DNA of 64,000 nt from Closterium sp. Naga37s-1 (Eukaryota; Streptophyta; Zygnematophyceae; Desmidiales; Closteriaceae). This document shows, piece after piece, positions 19,275 to 30,520 of the stretch (its first letter is position 1; the number at the start of each line of letters is the position of its first letter). The position numbers and the translations under genes are program-made. The DNA lies in NCBI GenBank assembly GCA_947471745.1, contig CANJKZ010000924.1:186001-250000 (forward strand), in the 5' to 3' direction. Below the pieces are notes generated by a model. That model searched no databases. It saw only the letters and a list, made by a program, of their open reading frames with translations, and was not told the DNA's origin.

Positions 19275-19331
19275 AACTCCCCCTCTGGCTGCCTACCATC
19301 ATCCCACATGCCTTACCTCAAGCATGCACCC

Positions 19332-19853
19332 TCAATGCACACTCATCCCAGCAAGATTCATGCCCTTCCAATGCTCAGGTTCGGCCAGGCGCTTGGTAAG
19401 AATGTCAGCCGCCTGCTGATGGGTCTTCACAATCTCCAGCCGCACCTCCTTGTCCAGGAGCCTCCTCACCCAGTGCCACTTGGGCCTGATGTGCTTTGTC
19501 AGCCCATGAAGGCAGGCGTTCTTGGCAAGCTTCACTGCCGACTCATTGTCACATAACATCACAATCGGCTCCCTCTGACCAACTCCAATCGCCTCCAACA
19601 AACGCCTCAGCCACACCACCTCCTTTGCCCCATGATGAAGGGCCATGTACTCTGTCTCGCATGACGACAGCCCCACCTCATTTTGCTTCTTACTGCGCCA
19701 GCTCACTGCACCACCTCCAAACAGGCACACATAGCCTCCAATGCTGGTGCCATCCGCCTTTACAGAGTTGAAGCTAGCGTTGGTGTAGCAAGTCAAGAGC
19801 ATCTCCCCCTTGCTCAAATCAGGTGCACCCCTCTGCAGCCTCTGTCGCAGCAC
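19332..19853 (-). pseudogene. Copia-D RNase H
   Basis: The 173-residue frame carries TNASFNSVKADGTSIGGYVC, SKKQNEVGLSSCETEYMAL, MLCDNESAVKLA, KHIRPKWHWVRRLL and HQQAADILTKRL, the usual copia RNase H blocks. The first acid position reads TNAS rather than TDAS, so catalysis is doubtful. A frameshift near 19.84 kb separates it from the RT frame. Confidence 0.9.
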
Positions 19854-21942
19854 TATACTCCAAGCCCACTGATGCTGTAGTGCTCACATAGCGGACCAAC
19901 CTCTTGGCCGCTTCTAGCTGCTCATGACTGGGGCGTGAGACCACACTGGCAAGCCTGGATGTAGCAAAGGCAATTTCAGGCCGCGTGTGGTTAGCCGCAT
20001 AGTTGAGTGCCCCAACCATGGAATGAAACAGCTTCCTGTCACTTTCACCCACCACCTCCTCATCAGCACAGGGCTCCACTGTGAACCCTGAAGGCAGTGG
20101 AGTGGCTGGCTTCCCTCCATCTTGCAGCCCATACTTCTTGGCCAGCCCCTCACAGTACTTCCTTTGGTGCAACCTCAACACTCCCTTGTCGAGGTCCCTC
20201 TCCACATGCATCCCCAGGTAGTACTTCACATCTCCCGTCTTCGAGCACTTGAACTGCATCTCCAGCATCTCCTCCACACGGTCAATCATTGCAGATGACT
20301 CAGAGAAAAGCAGGATGTCGTCCACATACACCAGGAACATGAGAAACTTCTCCTTCTCTTGCAGCAGGAACAGGCTGTGGTCACACTCACTCTTCTTGAA
20401 CCCCCCAGCCAGCAGTGTCTCCTCTAGCTTGTGGTACCAGGCGCGAGGAGCCTGCTTCAGGCCATAGATGGCCTTCTTCAGCCTGCACACCCTGCCACTC
20501 CCATCATCCAATCCCTCAGGATGTAACATGTACAGCTCCTCCAGAATGATCCCATTGAGGAAGGCGGTGGTTATGTCCATCTGCTTCACCCGCCATCCAC
20601 GGTTTGCTGCCATTTCCAATGACACCCGCAGTGTTGTGCCTTTCCCCACAGGAGCAAAGATATCGTCAAAGTCCTTCCCCTTTGTCTGCTGAAACCCCTT
20701 AGCCACAAGCCTTGACTTGTAGCGGGTCAGCGCCCCATCAGGTCCGTACTTATGCCTGAAGATCAACTTGGAAGAAATGGCCTTCTTCCCAGGAGGCAGC
20801 TCACACAACTCCCACGTCTCATTCTCCAGCAGAGAGTCATACTCCTCCTTCACACTCTGCTTCCACTTTTCAGCATCGGGCCCGCTCAATGCCTCAGCTA
20901 GCATCTTGGGCTCAGGGACGGCTGCCCAAAAGCAGTGTGCTATCTCTTCCTCATCACACTGCCCAGCCACACTCCCAGCCCTTACCACCTTTGGCTTGCC
21001 AAAGCTCGGATAGGTCAGCCGGTTAGGAGGGCGCACATCCCTCCTAGGACGGTCAGCCGGACGTGCGGCACCTTGTGGAGCACCTTGCTGCTGCTGCTGC
21101 TGCGGCTGCTGCTGCTGCTGCTGCTCCACCTCAGGTTCTCCCCCATCCTCAGTCACCCCAGAGATCTCATCCTCTGAGACAGTGACCTGCACTTTCCTCG
21201 AAGGCCGCTGCACCTCATCAGCCTCAATGATCAGCGGTGTAGTAGGAAGCTTCTGCTGCTGCTGCTTCCACTCCTTGTAATACAAGGACTCAAGGAACTT
21301 CACATCCCTTGACACAGTCAGGTGCTGGCTGGTCAAGTCCCAAATCAACCAGCCCTTGTGATCCTTAGCAAGCCCCAAATGCACACCCCATCTCCCAGAA
21401 GCTTCCAGCTTTCCCCTCTTCTCCTTAGGTACATGAAACACCACCATGCACCCAAAGGCTCTCAGCATGTTGACTGCTGGTGCACTCCCATACCACTTGG
21501 TGTAGGGGACCCACTGCTTGTCCCCCACAGTCGCCAGCACCCTGTTCTTCACAAGGGTGACCTGCCGCAGTGCAGTCACCCAAAACGGATCCGGCAGCCC
21601 TGCACGCCCAAGGAGAGTGCGAGCACCTTCCTGCAGGGTCCGGTTGAACCGCTCAGCCACGCCGTTCTGCTGAGGGTTGTAGGGCACCGTGAGCTGATGC
21701 TGGATCCCCTTCTTCTTCAGCACCGCCTCAAAATCAGCGCCAATGAATTCTCCCCCGTTGTCAGTGCGGATCACCTTCACCTTGTGTCCGCTCTCCCTTT
21801 GAGCTCTCGGCATCCACTCCTTAAGAACAACCGCTGCCACCTCCCCCTTGGTCTTAAGAGGGTACACCCACACCGCACGCATGTGGTCGTCCACAATCGC
21901 GGCTGCCCGAGAGAGAAAGGGCCCTTGTAGGGCCCACCACAT
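19819..21942 (-). pseudogene. Copia-D integrase core and reverse transcriptase
   Basis: A 707-residue open frame. Integrase: AIVDDHMRAVWVYPLK, then RTDNGGEF and PQQNGVAERFNRT with about 35 residues between Asp and Glu. A linker carries two Gln runs (21085-21126). RT: the MDITTAFLNG first Asp, LKQAPRAWYHKL, and YVDDILLFSES with intact paired Asp. It ends shortly before RNase H because of a frameshift. Apart from the shifts at either end it looks undamaged. Confidence 0.93.
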
Positions 21943-23761
21943 CCATGTGCACTAGTGCATGTGGAGCCTTGGCTGGTCCTGTGCTGCTGCTGAAGGGGAA
22001 CTTGGTGAATTTAGTCTCAAGGCACGTAGGGCAGCTACCAATCTCCTTCGCTGCCCCCTTCACCTCCAACCCCTTCAAGCTCCCATCCTTCACCAATTTC
22101 TGCAGCATAGGAAAATTCACATGGCATAGCCTTTCATGCCATGTCTCCCAATCGGCCTCACCACTCCCAGGCGAAGCCTTTGCCCATGCAGCGCTCCCAT
22201 CCACACCAGCAAGCACCTCACCATGTGGCTGCTGTGGCTGCTGCACCTTCTTGACTGCATCCAGGGCCCCATCAGTTGGTGAAGTCTCCTCTCCTCCCGC
22301 AGTTGCTTTAGCCGCTGCCGCTGCCGTTGCCGTTGCTGGTGGTTTCCCATTCCAAGGGATGATGGGCAGCTGCCACAGGTCCTTGATGCAGCTGCTCTTC
22401 TCCTCCAAATCCCACAGCAGCAACTTCCCAAGCTTTGCACGGCAGGTGGTTGGGCCGAATGTAACTTTGGCCTTGCTTTTCTGCAGCCGGCGCACAGAGA
22501 GGAGGTTAGCGGATAAACCTTCAACTAACAGGACATTCCCAAGACCCACAAGCTCCCCCTTGGCTCCCATCACCTTGGCATTCCCAACACCAATCACAGG
22601 GAGCAAAGCACCTGAAGCGGGAGCCACAAATTTAATCTTCCCAGGGGGCTTTACCTCGTCAAGCAAATCTGCCCGTGGGGTCATGTGACCTGTGTAACCT
22701 GAATCGATCACCCAGTGAGTGAGGGGGTGCATCACAACCTTCCCAACCGAACCCACATCATCCTCACTCTCTTTCACATCTTCAACCATGAGGAACATCC
22801 CGGGGTCAGCTTTACCTTGTGCACCTGAACCTTGTACAGCGCCACCTCGTGCGCGTTCACCACTTGGCGGCTTCATGCCTGGAGGCGCCCATCCTTCAGG
22901 CCGGCTGAAACACTTGAACCACGGGTGTCCAGCCTTCTTGCAGTACCAGCACGCACCCTCCATTCGGGTGCTCCCCCTGCCACCAGAGCTCCCATGCCCC
23001 TCGTTGTAGTCACCTCGGCCTCTCCCTCTGCCAAAGCCTCTCCCACGGCCTCGGCCTCTCCCTCCCCCTCTTCCTCTGCTGCCTCCTGCAGCTCCATACC
23101 CCTCAGCAGTTTTGTTGGCAGCACCACCACCCGTGTGGCGCCTGCGGAAGTCCTCCTGCATGATCTGCTGCCGTAGCCACTCAGGCGTCCACTTGTGCTG
23201 CTGAACGTTGAGGGTGGGGATGAGGTTGTCCCACGAGTTGTCGAGCACCGAGATGATCTTGGTGCATTGCTGCATCTGCGACACATCGCTGCCCGCCGCT
23301 GCCATCCGCGCATAGGTGTTCTTGATCTTGTCAAGGACCGGCTTCACATCATCTCCCGCTCGCATGGAGAGGGCAGCCAGCTCCTTCTCCAACACAATCA
23401 CCATCGGCAGCGTGTTGGGCTGAATCACGTCGCGCAGTAGCTTCCACGCCTTTGGACCGGAGTCGTCCAACTCAACCAAGTCCTTGATGTGCTGGAACAT
23501 GTCGTTGTTGACCGATTGCAAGATGAGGTCGAACAACACCGCGCTCCGCTCAATCCACCGATCCCGAGCATCTCCTTCTTCGGGCATCTTCTCTTCTCCC
23601 ATCGCAAGTTTCAGCAGCTTGTAGCGCTTGAAGACGCTCCTCATCCGCCCGCTCCATTCCTCATAATTGGAGCCATCCAACGCCTCAATCTTGGATGGTG
23701 GCGGCTCACTCCTCTTCTCAGCTGCTTCTCTACTCCCTTGACTCATCTTCTCTTCACCCAA
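21854..23761 (-). pseudogene. Copia-D gag, protease and integrase N-terminus
   Basis: A 635-residue open frame that starts at an ATG 220 bp inside the LTR. Gag has the IEALDGSNYEEWSGRMR start and a helical core, then an Arg/Gly-rich segment and the canonical knuckle CWYCKKAGHPWFKC near 22.91-22.95 kb. Protease has WVIDSGYTGHMTP. The integrase zinc domain has WHERLCHVNF and SCPTCLETKF, then HMDVVGPT with the first catalytic Asp. The frame is lost near 21.92 kb, so gag is probably intact but integrase is not. Confidence 0.93.
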
Positions 23762-23944
23762 TCTCAGGTTTCAGCTCCCCCCTTTCTGTCCACACCGAAG
23801 TCCCACAATATTTTCACAAGTGTCGGCGCCAACGAAATTTCGGCAGAGTTTCCCCTTAGCGGAAGTCACATGCAACCTCCAGAACTCCACTTAGGCACGC
23901 CCACAGGCCATGGTGGGTCTAGGAGGGTCTTCACACTTCAGTAG

Positions 23945-23980
23945 ACTCCCCAGAAGATCCTTAATCTCTCTGATACAACT
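23945..23980 (-). promoter_or_regulatory. Copia-D primer-binding site region
   Basis: On the minus strand the 5' LTR is followed by AGTTGTATCAGAGAG, a variant of the initiator-Met primer site TGGTATCAGAGC. The 180 bp from here to the gag ATG hold no other recognised signal. Confidence 0.7.
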
Positions 23981-24822
23981 TGTTAGAGACTAAGGACGGA
24001 GTCTAGGAAGCTTAGAGGCCGAAATAACACAAAATCGTCGGTCTCAATTTCTGGACAGAATCGTCGTGCTCACAAGAAATGCCGTCGACGAAAAACGCAC
24101 CAATTTTGGATATGTTGTAGCTCTAAAGCGTACCTACAACTCCCAAGTTGAATCGTATCAAGAGGTGAAGTATATCTCGACTTATCAATTTCGGCGCACA
24201 GGGGGGGGTATGTTGTCATAGAATCTTAACTCAATCACAAGAGTCTCACAAGATTCACACAAGAAAGTTAGAGTAGCTAGAAACCAGGTAGGAGGGAAGA
24301 GGAGGACGAGAGGGAAGGTCCCAAGAGAGTCCCCAACCAAGAAAACCCCATGCCACACAATTCCCCTCTCTATAGGCACCCCAACTTTGACATTTGTCAC
24401 TTTCCCAACCTCCACAATCCACCTCACCCAAGTTGACCACACTTGCCAACCCAACTTGGTTTCTCCCAACCACTTGGCATCATCTACAGTGATGGGGACG
24501 AATTTCCCAACCCCCTAAAATCCGTACCCCATATTGAGTCACTCAACAAACTTCCCAAAGTCATCGCATCCCAATCAAAACTTCGAACGAGCATAACTTC
24601 GTCGTTCTTGCTCCGATCGCGACGATTCTTGGTTCGTCGGAAAGCTCTTGAGCAGAGGAGTCACTTCAGATATCTGCCCAAGCCAAATGACATTCACACG
24701 CACTCAGAAAATCCAAACCACACCAAACACAATTCTTGCGCACGCTCACACCACGCATGCAATGCACAAACATATAATGGGAGGCAGACAGACGTGAATG
24801 CAAATGATAGCATCACATAACA
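23981..24822 (-). repeat. Copia-D 5' LTR
   Basis: 842 bp, direct copy of 18420-19274 with a 14-bp deletion. Adjacent to the target duplication TGTGG. Confidence 0.95.
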
Positions 24823-24827
24823 TGTGG

Positions 24828-26040
24828 AGACCTGTAGGGAACCTGAGGGGGCTGTTGGACACAGGAGCATGGTAGCACTGCAAGCGAAGATTGGTCCAGA
24901 AGTGGGGTCAGCCAAAGCGACTGCGACTGGCGCTGGAAGTGGTGAGACAACGGTGTGGTCAGGAAAGAAGCACTGGGACGCGCCAGAGTCAATCGTGAAG
25001 GAGAGTGACGCGTCAACAGTAGTTGGACTTGGACTAGCAACAACAAAGGCTCCTATACCAGTAATTGGTGAAGATCCTAGGCTAGGTACAGACGAGTAAA
25101 AGGGTCAAGCCACACTATAGTCAACAGAGTACAAAGCAGTAAAAACATGAGACATGTTCATGCTAAAATCAGACAAACCACGACTCAGCAAAGCGGGTCA
25201 GTGCGGGGGAACTGCCTGAGGTCCAAAGTTGTCGGGGTAGAGGTCATCGAGGCAACGGAAGCAACGCAGAGCGGACTGGTCGAGGTGCTCGCAGACTGTG
25301 CCAGTGTCCAGACCAGCCAGGATCCGGTATTGGCAGGGGCCGACGTCGCGGCCAACGCGACGTTCTCCCCAGCTGTCAGGGCACTACAGCGGGCGACGCT
25401 CCCCACCACCAGGTCCCCACCGCTGCTGAGGGGGCCACTGCTGAAATTGTTGTGACTGCTGCACCTACTGATGCCGTTGCAGCTGCTGCTGGTGTTGTTG
25501 CTGCTGTTGCTGTGCCTCTGCCACACCCCCAGGACCAGGACCTCCTCTGGCCGGACCTGCAGTCCCGGCACCACCTCCAACGTCAGCTTCCCCAGACATA
25601 CCAGCAACCCCACCACCTCCACCACCTCCACCTCCTCCACCGCTGCCACCCTTCCCACCCCTCTTACTTCCCTTGCTACGCCGCTGCTCCCCTGAGGCAG
25701 CAACGGTTGCAGTCTCCTTGGTAGCAGAAGACTTAGCAGCAGCAAGAGAAGCAATAAAGGTGGGGAGCTGGGACAGAGCACAACCCTCAAAGAGACGGGG
25801 GAGGTGGTGGAGGCGGTGGAGGTGGTGGGGCAGAGGTTCATCTTGATGTAGTAGCAGAGGCAATAGAGGGGAGGCTCGTCTCGATCTCATTCAGACTACT
25901 CTCAATGAGGTCGATGGTGAGCTGAGTGGGGTGCCTAGCGAGGAGAGCGTCACGTGCAGACGAGAGACGGTCAGGGAGACACGTAACAACGAAGTAGAGG
26001 GTGAGATGAAGTCGACTGAGCTCCTACAATCTCTATTGCC
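24828..26040 (-). pseudogene. Copia-2 gag C-terminus and protease start
   Basis: Gag pieces: a capsid end comparable to Copia-3 (LPDRLSSARDALLARHP), a Gly-rich stretch, Gln-rich repeats and a knuckle at 25261-25335 with spacing C-X13-C-X4-Q-X4-C. The His of this family is Gln here. Protease follows with DSGAS..FF and ADPTSGP, then is cut by Copia-D at 24822. The left sense border at about 26040 is an abrupt join to Gypsy-2 integrase, with no LTR. Confidence 0.83.
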
Positions 26041-26046
26041 GATATT

Positions 26047-26532
26047 TTATATTACCATGCGAGTTGTAGCTTCAAATGTAGCTGTGGTGTTGGTAGGGAT
26101 GAAGTGTCCCATTTTAGAGAACTTATCGATCACCACGAGCATAGCATCATCCCCTCGAGTGGTTGGCGGTAGTGAGGTAATGAAGTCTAGACTAACAACT
26201 TGCCATGGCTGCTCCGATACGGGTAGAGGCTCAAGTAACCCTGTTTTTTTCTGGTTGCTACTCTTCGTCCGCTGGCACGTGTCGCACGAGGTGACGAACT
26301 GCTGCACGTCTGTTGTTGTACGGGGCCAGTAGTAATACTTAGCTATGCCGGCAAGGGTATTGTTACTCCCGAAATGTCCCGCGTATGCTACGTCGTGAAA
26401 CTCCTCCAATAGGATATGTCGAAGCGGGGCGTAGTTCGGAACCCAAATCTTTCCATAACCCTTCCGTATTACTAGGCCGTTCTCCCACTGTAGCAGTTTC
26501 TGCTTCTCTGCTGTTGCTATTTCTTCGTCCAC
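26047..26532 (-). pseudogene. Gypsy-2 integrase, truncated
   Basis: A 161-residue frame with the gypsy zinc domain (H in EFHDVAYAGHFG, then CDTCQRTKSS) and the first catalytic Asp in SLDFITSLPP, followed by VVIDKFSKMGHFIPT. It stops at TTRMVI just after the first core block. The other two catalytic acids are lost at the join to Copia-2. Confidence 0.9.
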
Positions 26533-27026
26533 AGAGTAGGGGGCTCATCCCGTCTAACTGGATCCCTGCTACATGACCGGGTTTGCTCTGTGCATCGGCC
26601 TTGTTGTGAGTCCCGACTTGTAGACGATGTCGTAGTGAAAGTGCGTATAGAGAAAGTCCATCCACCGCACTTGTCGCGTGGAGAGAGTAGGCTGTGACTT
26701 GAGGTATTTCAGGCTACAGTGGTCGGTGTAGACTGTACTCTTAGCTCCTTCCAAGTAACACCTCCACGCCTTGAAGGCTGTGACTATCGCCAAGGCTTCC
26801 TTATCGTGTATGGGGTAGTTTAGTTCTGCTCCGTGTAGCCTTTTACTGAGGTACGCGATTGGTTGCAAGCCGCGTCCGTGATCCTACATCAATACTGCTC
26901 CGATTGCTTGGTCTCTAGAGTCTGCTTCCACCACGTAGTCTTTTTTTATGGGTCTGGTAGGATCAATACTGGGGCGGATGTCAGAGCTGTCAGTAGCTGT
27001 CCCATGGTATGTTGCTGAGGAGTATC
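26533..27026 (-). pseudogene. Gypsy-2 RNase H
   Basis: LQPIAYLSKRLHGAELNYPIHDKEALAIV and YTDHCSLKYL preserve the RNase H Glu and Asp, and RQVRWMDFLYTHFHYDIVYKSG marks the domain end. Two compensating frame changes near 26615 and 26535 lead into integrase. The part before LQPIA is broken by several stops (26.87-27.03 kb). Confidence 0.87.
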
Positions 27027-27935
27027 TCATTTGTAGTGCGTATCCTTTTTCAGTAAGTTCGTGAGTGGCACTGCTACCTTAGCGTACGGTGGCACGAACC
27101 TTTTATAGCAGTAGGCAAAGCCTAAGAAGTGCTGCAACTCCTTCACGTTTTCTGGAACCTTCCACTTTTGTACGGCTTCGGTTTTCCGCATGTCCACGTG
27201 TACGCCCTCTGCACTCACCATGTGCCCAAGGAACTGCGCCTTCTTCAGGGCGAAGTCGCTCTTCGAGAGCTTTACGTAGAATTTATTTTTCCGTAGGATC
27301 TCGAAGACTTTCTGTAGATACTCCACGTGCTCCTTCATGTTTTTGGAGTAGATCAGAATGTCGTCCAGGTACAGCACCACTCACTCGTCCAGTAGGGGAC
27401 GTATGATATGGTCCATTTCTGCCTGAAATGTTGCTGGTGCGTTGCAGATTCCGTACGGCATCACCAAGTACTCGTAGCAGCCGTATCTGGTACGGAACGC
27501 CATCTTGTGGATCGATTTGTCCGCCATTTTGATTTGCAGGTAACCCGACCGCAAGTCCAGTTTCGTGAAGACTGTTGCACCACGCAATTGATCCATGAGG
27601 TCGTCCATGCGCGGTATCGGATACTTGTTTTTCACTGTCTGTTTGTTGAGGGCCCGGTAGTCAATGCACATCCGTAAACTACCGTCCGGCTTTGGAGTGA
27701 AGAGAGCCTGTGCGCCGTAGGGTGATGTGGAGGGTCGGATGAGGCCACGATCCAGCAGGTACTCGATTCGCTTCTTCATTTCTGCAAGCTCTGTTAGGCT
27801 GGGGCGGTATGGTGCACAGAAGGTTAGTTTCAAACCTGGTTCATCTACGATCTCGTGCTGGTGAGTTCGCTCCGAAGGCACCTTTTGTACTGCTGCAGGT
27901 AGATCGAAGTTCAGCTTCTCCTCTTCTGCTGCCAT
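27027..27935 (-). pseudogene. Gypsy-2 reverse transcriptase
   Basis: Standard Ty3/gypsy [55 protein letters not shown] and an intact YLDDILIYS, then LGHMVSAEGV and LQHFLGFAYCYKRF. The only lesion in the palm is a TGA at 27381-27383 replacing the Trp of EWVVLYLDD. The two halves are otherwise open and in the same frame. Confidence 0.93.
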
Positions 27936-28469
27936 CAGGTGCCAGGTAAGTTACTCTCGTTCACCGTTTTCTCAAACTGTGCGAGTGTCGCCTCAGGAAT
28001 ATCCCCTGTTTCCATTTCCCCTTGTTGTAAATGCAGTCTTTCCAGTTGACCCAATCAATCTCCCAAAGATGAAATCTAGGCCCTTGATGTTCGTGACTGG
28101 TAGTGTAGGCCTCCACCGCAATGCCCCTATATGCAACTGTAGAGTTGAGTCGCCGTGGATGGGTAGCTTGCTGCCGTCCACCATCATTGCCGTGAACTTT
28201 GTCTCCTCGGAGGACTCCCCAATTTTCTCCAACGTCCCGCCGTCGCACACCGAGTGGGACGCACCACTGTCCACCATCGCCTGGAGGTGTCGCCCTTTGC
28301 AGAGCACCTCGATGAGTAGTGGTTGTTGCCGCTCCGGGTAGTCGAATATGGTCTCATAAATAGGATCATAGGGTACATCAAGATATACATCATAATAACG
28401 CTGGGCCTCGTAACAATGTCGATGCGAGCCGTATGCGCATCGCGTCGTGGGTCGGGGTCGTACATCCAA
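27936..28469 (-). pseudogene. Gypsy-2 aspartic protease
   Basis: The frame contains LQAMVDSGASHSVCD, the retroviral-type DSGAS active site, and later IKGLDFIFGRLIG, equivalent to the LGRDWL block. The frame ends near 27993, and the join to RT at about 27.95 kb needs a frame change. Confidence 0.87.
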
Positions 28470-28740
28470 CGGGCTCGAAATAAATCTCGAGCACGGCTAC
28501 AAATCGACGGACGTCGCTCCATTTCGCGCTCGGATCGAACGCCTCCGGTAGCCTCGGCTTCGCTGCTTCGAGATTGACTGGAATCGATGCCGCTGTCGCA
28601 GGTACAATTGTCGGTGCCGCTGCCGTCGCTGTTGCTGCTGCGGTTGCCGATTGGTTCGCGAGGAGGTTTTCGAGTCATAGGAGCGCCGCACGTGTCTGCT
28701 CCTGCTCTGCACAGATGCTCACGATTTCTTGTAAAACATT
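28470..28740 (-). pseudogene. Possible Gypsy-2 gag remnant
   Basis: Short overlapping frames rich in Arg, Gln and Ser precede the protease. No capsid core or zinc knuckle is seen, so gag is deleted or too decayed to recognise. Assignment rests on position only. Confidence 0.45.
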
Positions 28741-29202
28741 GTCGCCCAAGCCCTCCAAGCTTGTTCCGTTAACCATTCCAAGGGGGGGGGGGGGTAAAAA
28801 TCATTGCGGAACCGGTTTTACGTACCCGAATCGGCGTGACCGTCGTCGCCCTCGCGGTTTTTTTGAAGACTGTTTTTTAGTGAACGAAGAACTCGAGTGA
28901 GAATAGGCTATGATTACCAAGTGTGAGGATCGATGATCTAGTTCACAAAATATATTATGAATCCTGTATACAACACGAGGTCTATTTATAGTGGCTTTAC
29001 AAGGCAGGTAACCAGGATGTTACGGGAATGTTCCGAGCATCGGGACCTCGGGAACGAAACCTTCCCGAATTGGGTAGAGGAATTCGGTGCATGCAATCCT
29101 AATCGGTGCTATAACTATATTAACTATAGTAGAGCAACAAACTAGGAAATAAGCAAAGAAATGCAATTTTATAATGGAGATAAATGAGTCCGGGTAATAA
29201 CA
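28741..29202 (-). repeat. Candidate Gypsy-2 5' LTR and leader
   Basis: On the minus strand a segment starts TGTTATTACC at 29202 and contains CTATAAATAG near 28983-28991, a plausible TATA box. It ends before a C-run (G-run on plus, 28781-28793). No second LTR is in the window, so the borders are unconfirmed. Confidence 0.45.
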
Positions 29203-29439
29203 GACGGCGTACTCTCACAGAGGCGGTGGCGGCTCCAGCGGTAGTGGAGGAGGAGGAGCAGCTGCTAGCCACGGCAGCAGCATCCCCAGGGTTAGCAGCA
29301 GCAGTTCCAGCAGTGGGGAGCGCAGCAGCAGTGGGGTTCGTTCGGACCAGGGAGCACTGGTTGCAGTAGTGGCCCACCCAGCTGGATGTCACGTGGTCCC
29401 GCCCCTACTCCCTGCCAGTACCCAGTTCAGACTGGGATA
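29203..29439 (-). pseudogene. Fragment with a half zinc knuckle
   Basis: On the minus strand SSWVGHYCNQCSLVRT contains GH-X4-C, the second half of a CCHC knuckle, followed by an Ala/Ser-rich stretch. It could be a gag piece of an unidentified retroelement cut by Copia-7. Weak evidence. Confidence 0.35.
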
Positions 29440-29573
29440 TGTCAGATTATAATGCTTGTCTAGCCTGCAGTGGGGTACTCTATAGTGAGTACGGCCCCTT
29501 AGGGTTTCCTATTTGTATCCCAGCTGTTGCTAGTCCAATTCTCCTTTTGCTCAAAAAAAAAAAAAAAATGACA
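29440..29573 (+). repeat. Copia-7 5' LTR
   Basis: Begins TGTCAGATT and ends ATGACA, followed by TGGAATCAGAGC as primer site (29574-29585). It has TTAGGGTTT at 29499-29507, a diverged form of the family inverted repeat, and a 16-base A-run just before its end. Confidence 0.82.
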
Positions 29574-29639
29574 TGGAATCAGAGCTGTCACGCTCCTGGC
29601 CTGTGGGCCCGCCTACTGCTTCCGCTGCTACTGTTCTAC

Positions 29640-30060
29640 TGGTCGCGCGCCCCGGGCGCGCGACACTTTTTCATCCCGCCGCGCGCTCGTGGCGCGCGGC
29701 GGTTTTCTGCCCGCCGTGCGCCCCGAGCGCGCATGGCGGTTTCGTCGCCCGTCGTGGCGCCCTCTCCCGTCGCCCGTCGCGGTGCCCCGGGGGGCCCCCG
29801 CGGCGCCCTCTCCCGTCGCCCGTCATGGCATCACGGGGGCCGCGCGTCCCCCCCATCCCGTCGCCCGTCGAGGCGCCCCGGGGGCCGCGCGTCCCCCCTT
29901 CACGTTGTCTCGTCGCGGCGTCACGGGGGCCGCGCGTCCCCCCCATCCCGTCGCCCGTCGAGGCGCCCCGGGGGCCGCGCGTCCCCCCCACCGTTCGCGT
30001 CATCCCGTCACGGAGCCCTCGGGAGCCGCGCGCGGCCCCTGTGGTCGTCTCCACCCTCTG
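29640..30060 (+). repeat. GC-rich tandem repeats in the Copia-7 leader
   Basis: Imperfect units built around CCGTCGCCCGTCGAGGCGCC and GGGGGCCGCGCGTCCCCCC. Frames through them give Arg/Pro/Ala-rich translations on both strands. A gag core is not present, as in Copia-1. Confidence 0.75.
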
Positions 30061-30495
30061 GGTCAGTGCTTTGCGCAACTCATGGACCGCTACCGCGCGC
30101 AGTATGGACTTGGTGGCCCCGCTCCAGATTGGGCCTCGCTGGTTCGCTCCCTTGGTCTGGCGTTGTTTGACATGTATGCGATTGATTTGCATGTTGCCTT
30201 GCATGTTGCTAGTGTAGGTGCTTGTATTTCCAGTGTAGGTGCTTGTGTAGTTACTAGCCCATGTGTCCCCACGGCTGACACGTCGCTCTCCTTCACACTG
30301 GACTCTGGCGCGTTTCAGTGCTTCTTCCGCGACCATACCACTATCACACCTCTTCCTGCTCCAGTCTCATGTGCCCTGGCTGATCCTACTTCCGGATTAG
30401 CAGTCGCTCGCAGCTCTACCACCCTCCCGTGCTCGGCTGTCCCCTCTGGTTCCATCACTGATCTCCACATCCCCTCATTCTCCAGTCACTTTCCC
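30061..30495 (+). pseudogene. Copia-7 gag tail and protease
   Basis: LMDRYRAQYGLGG and LGLALFDMYAID are the gag tail. Protease has SFTLDSGAFQCFFRD (DSGAS reads DSGAF), then ADPTSGLAVARSSTTLPC and HIPSFSSHF. A deletion near 30485-30495, with loss of frame, removes the protease C-terminal part. Confidence 0.83.
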
Positions 30496-30520
30496 TGCAC
30501 ACGAGAGGCTTGCAACCTGT

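Larger units (their letters stand above)
18420..24822 (-). mobile_element. Copia-D, nearly complete copia element with about 850-bp LTRs
   Basis: Flanked by TGTGG on both sides (18415-18419 and 24823-24827), a perfect 5-bp target duplication in the Copia-2 protease. LTRs are 855 and 842 bp, differing by a 14-bp indel, a 1-bp indel and roughly a dozen substitutions by eye, so the insertion is fairly recent. Its gag and canonical knuckle differ from the 130-bp-LTR group, so it is a separate lineage. Two frameshifts break an otherwise open polyprotein. Confidence 0.95.
14575..26040 (-). mobile_element. Copia-2, split by Copia-D
   Basis: A minus-strand copia element of the Copia-1/3/5 group. Pieces in sense order: gag tail and knuckle (26.03-25.2 kb), protease start (25.1-24.83 kb), Copia-D insertion (18420-24822, duplication TGTGG), protease end and integrase (18.41-17.4 kb), linker (17.4-16.5 kb), RT and partial RNase H (16.5-14.9 kb), LTR. 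The 5' LTR and leader are missing: gag breaks at about 26040, directly against a truncated Gypsy-2 integrase. Confidence 0.88.
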
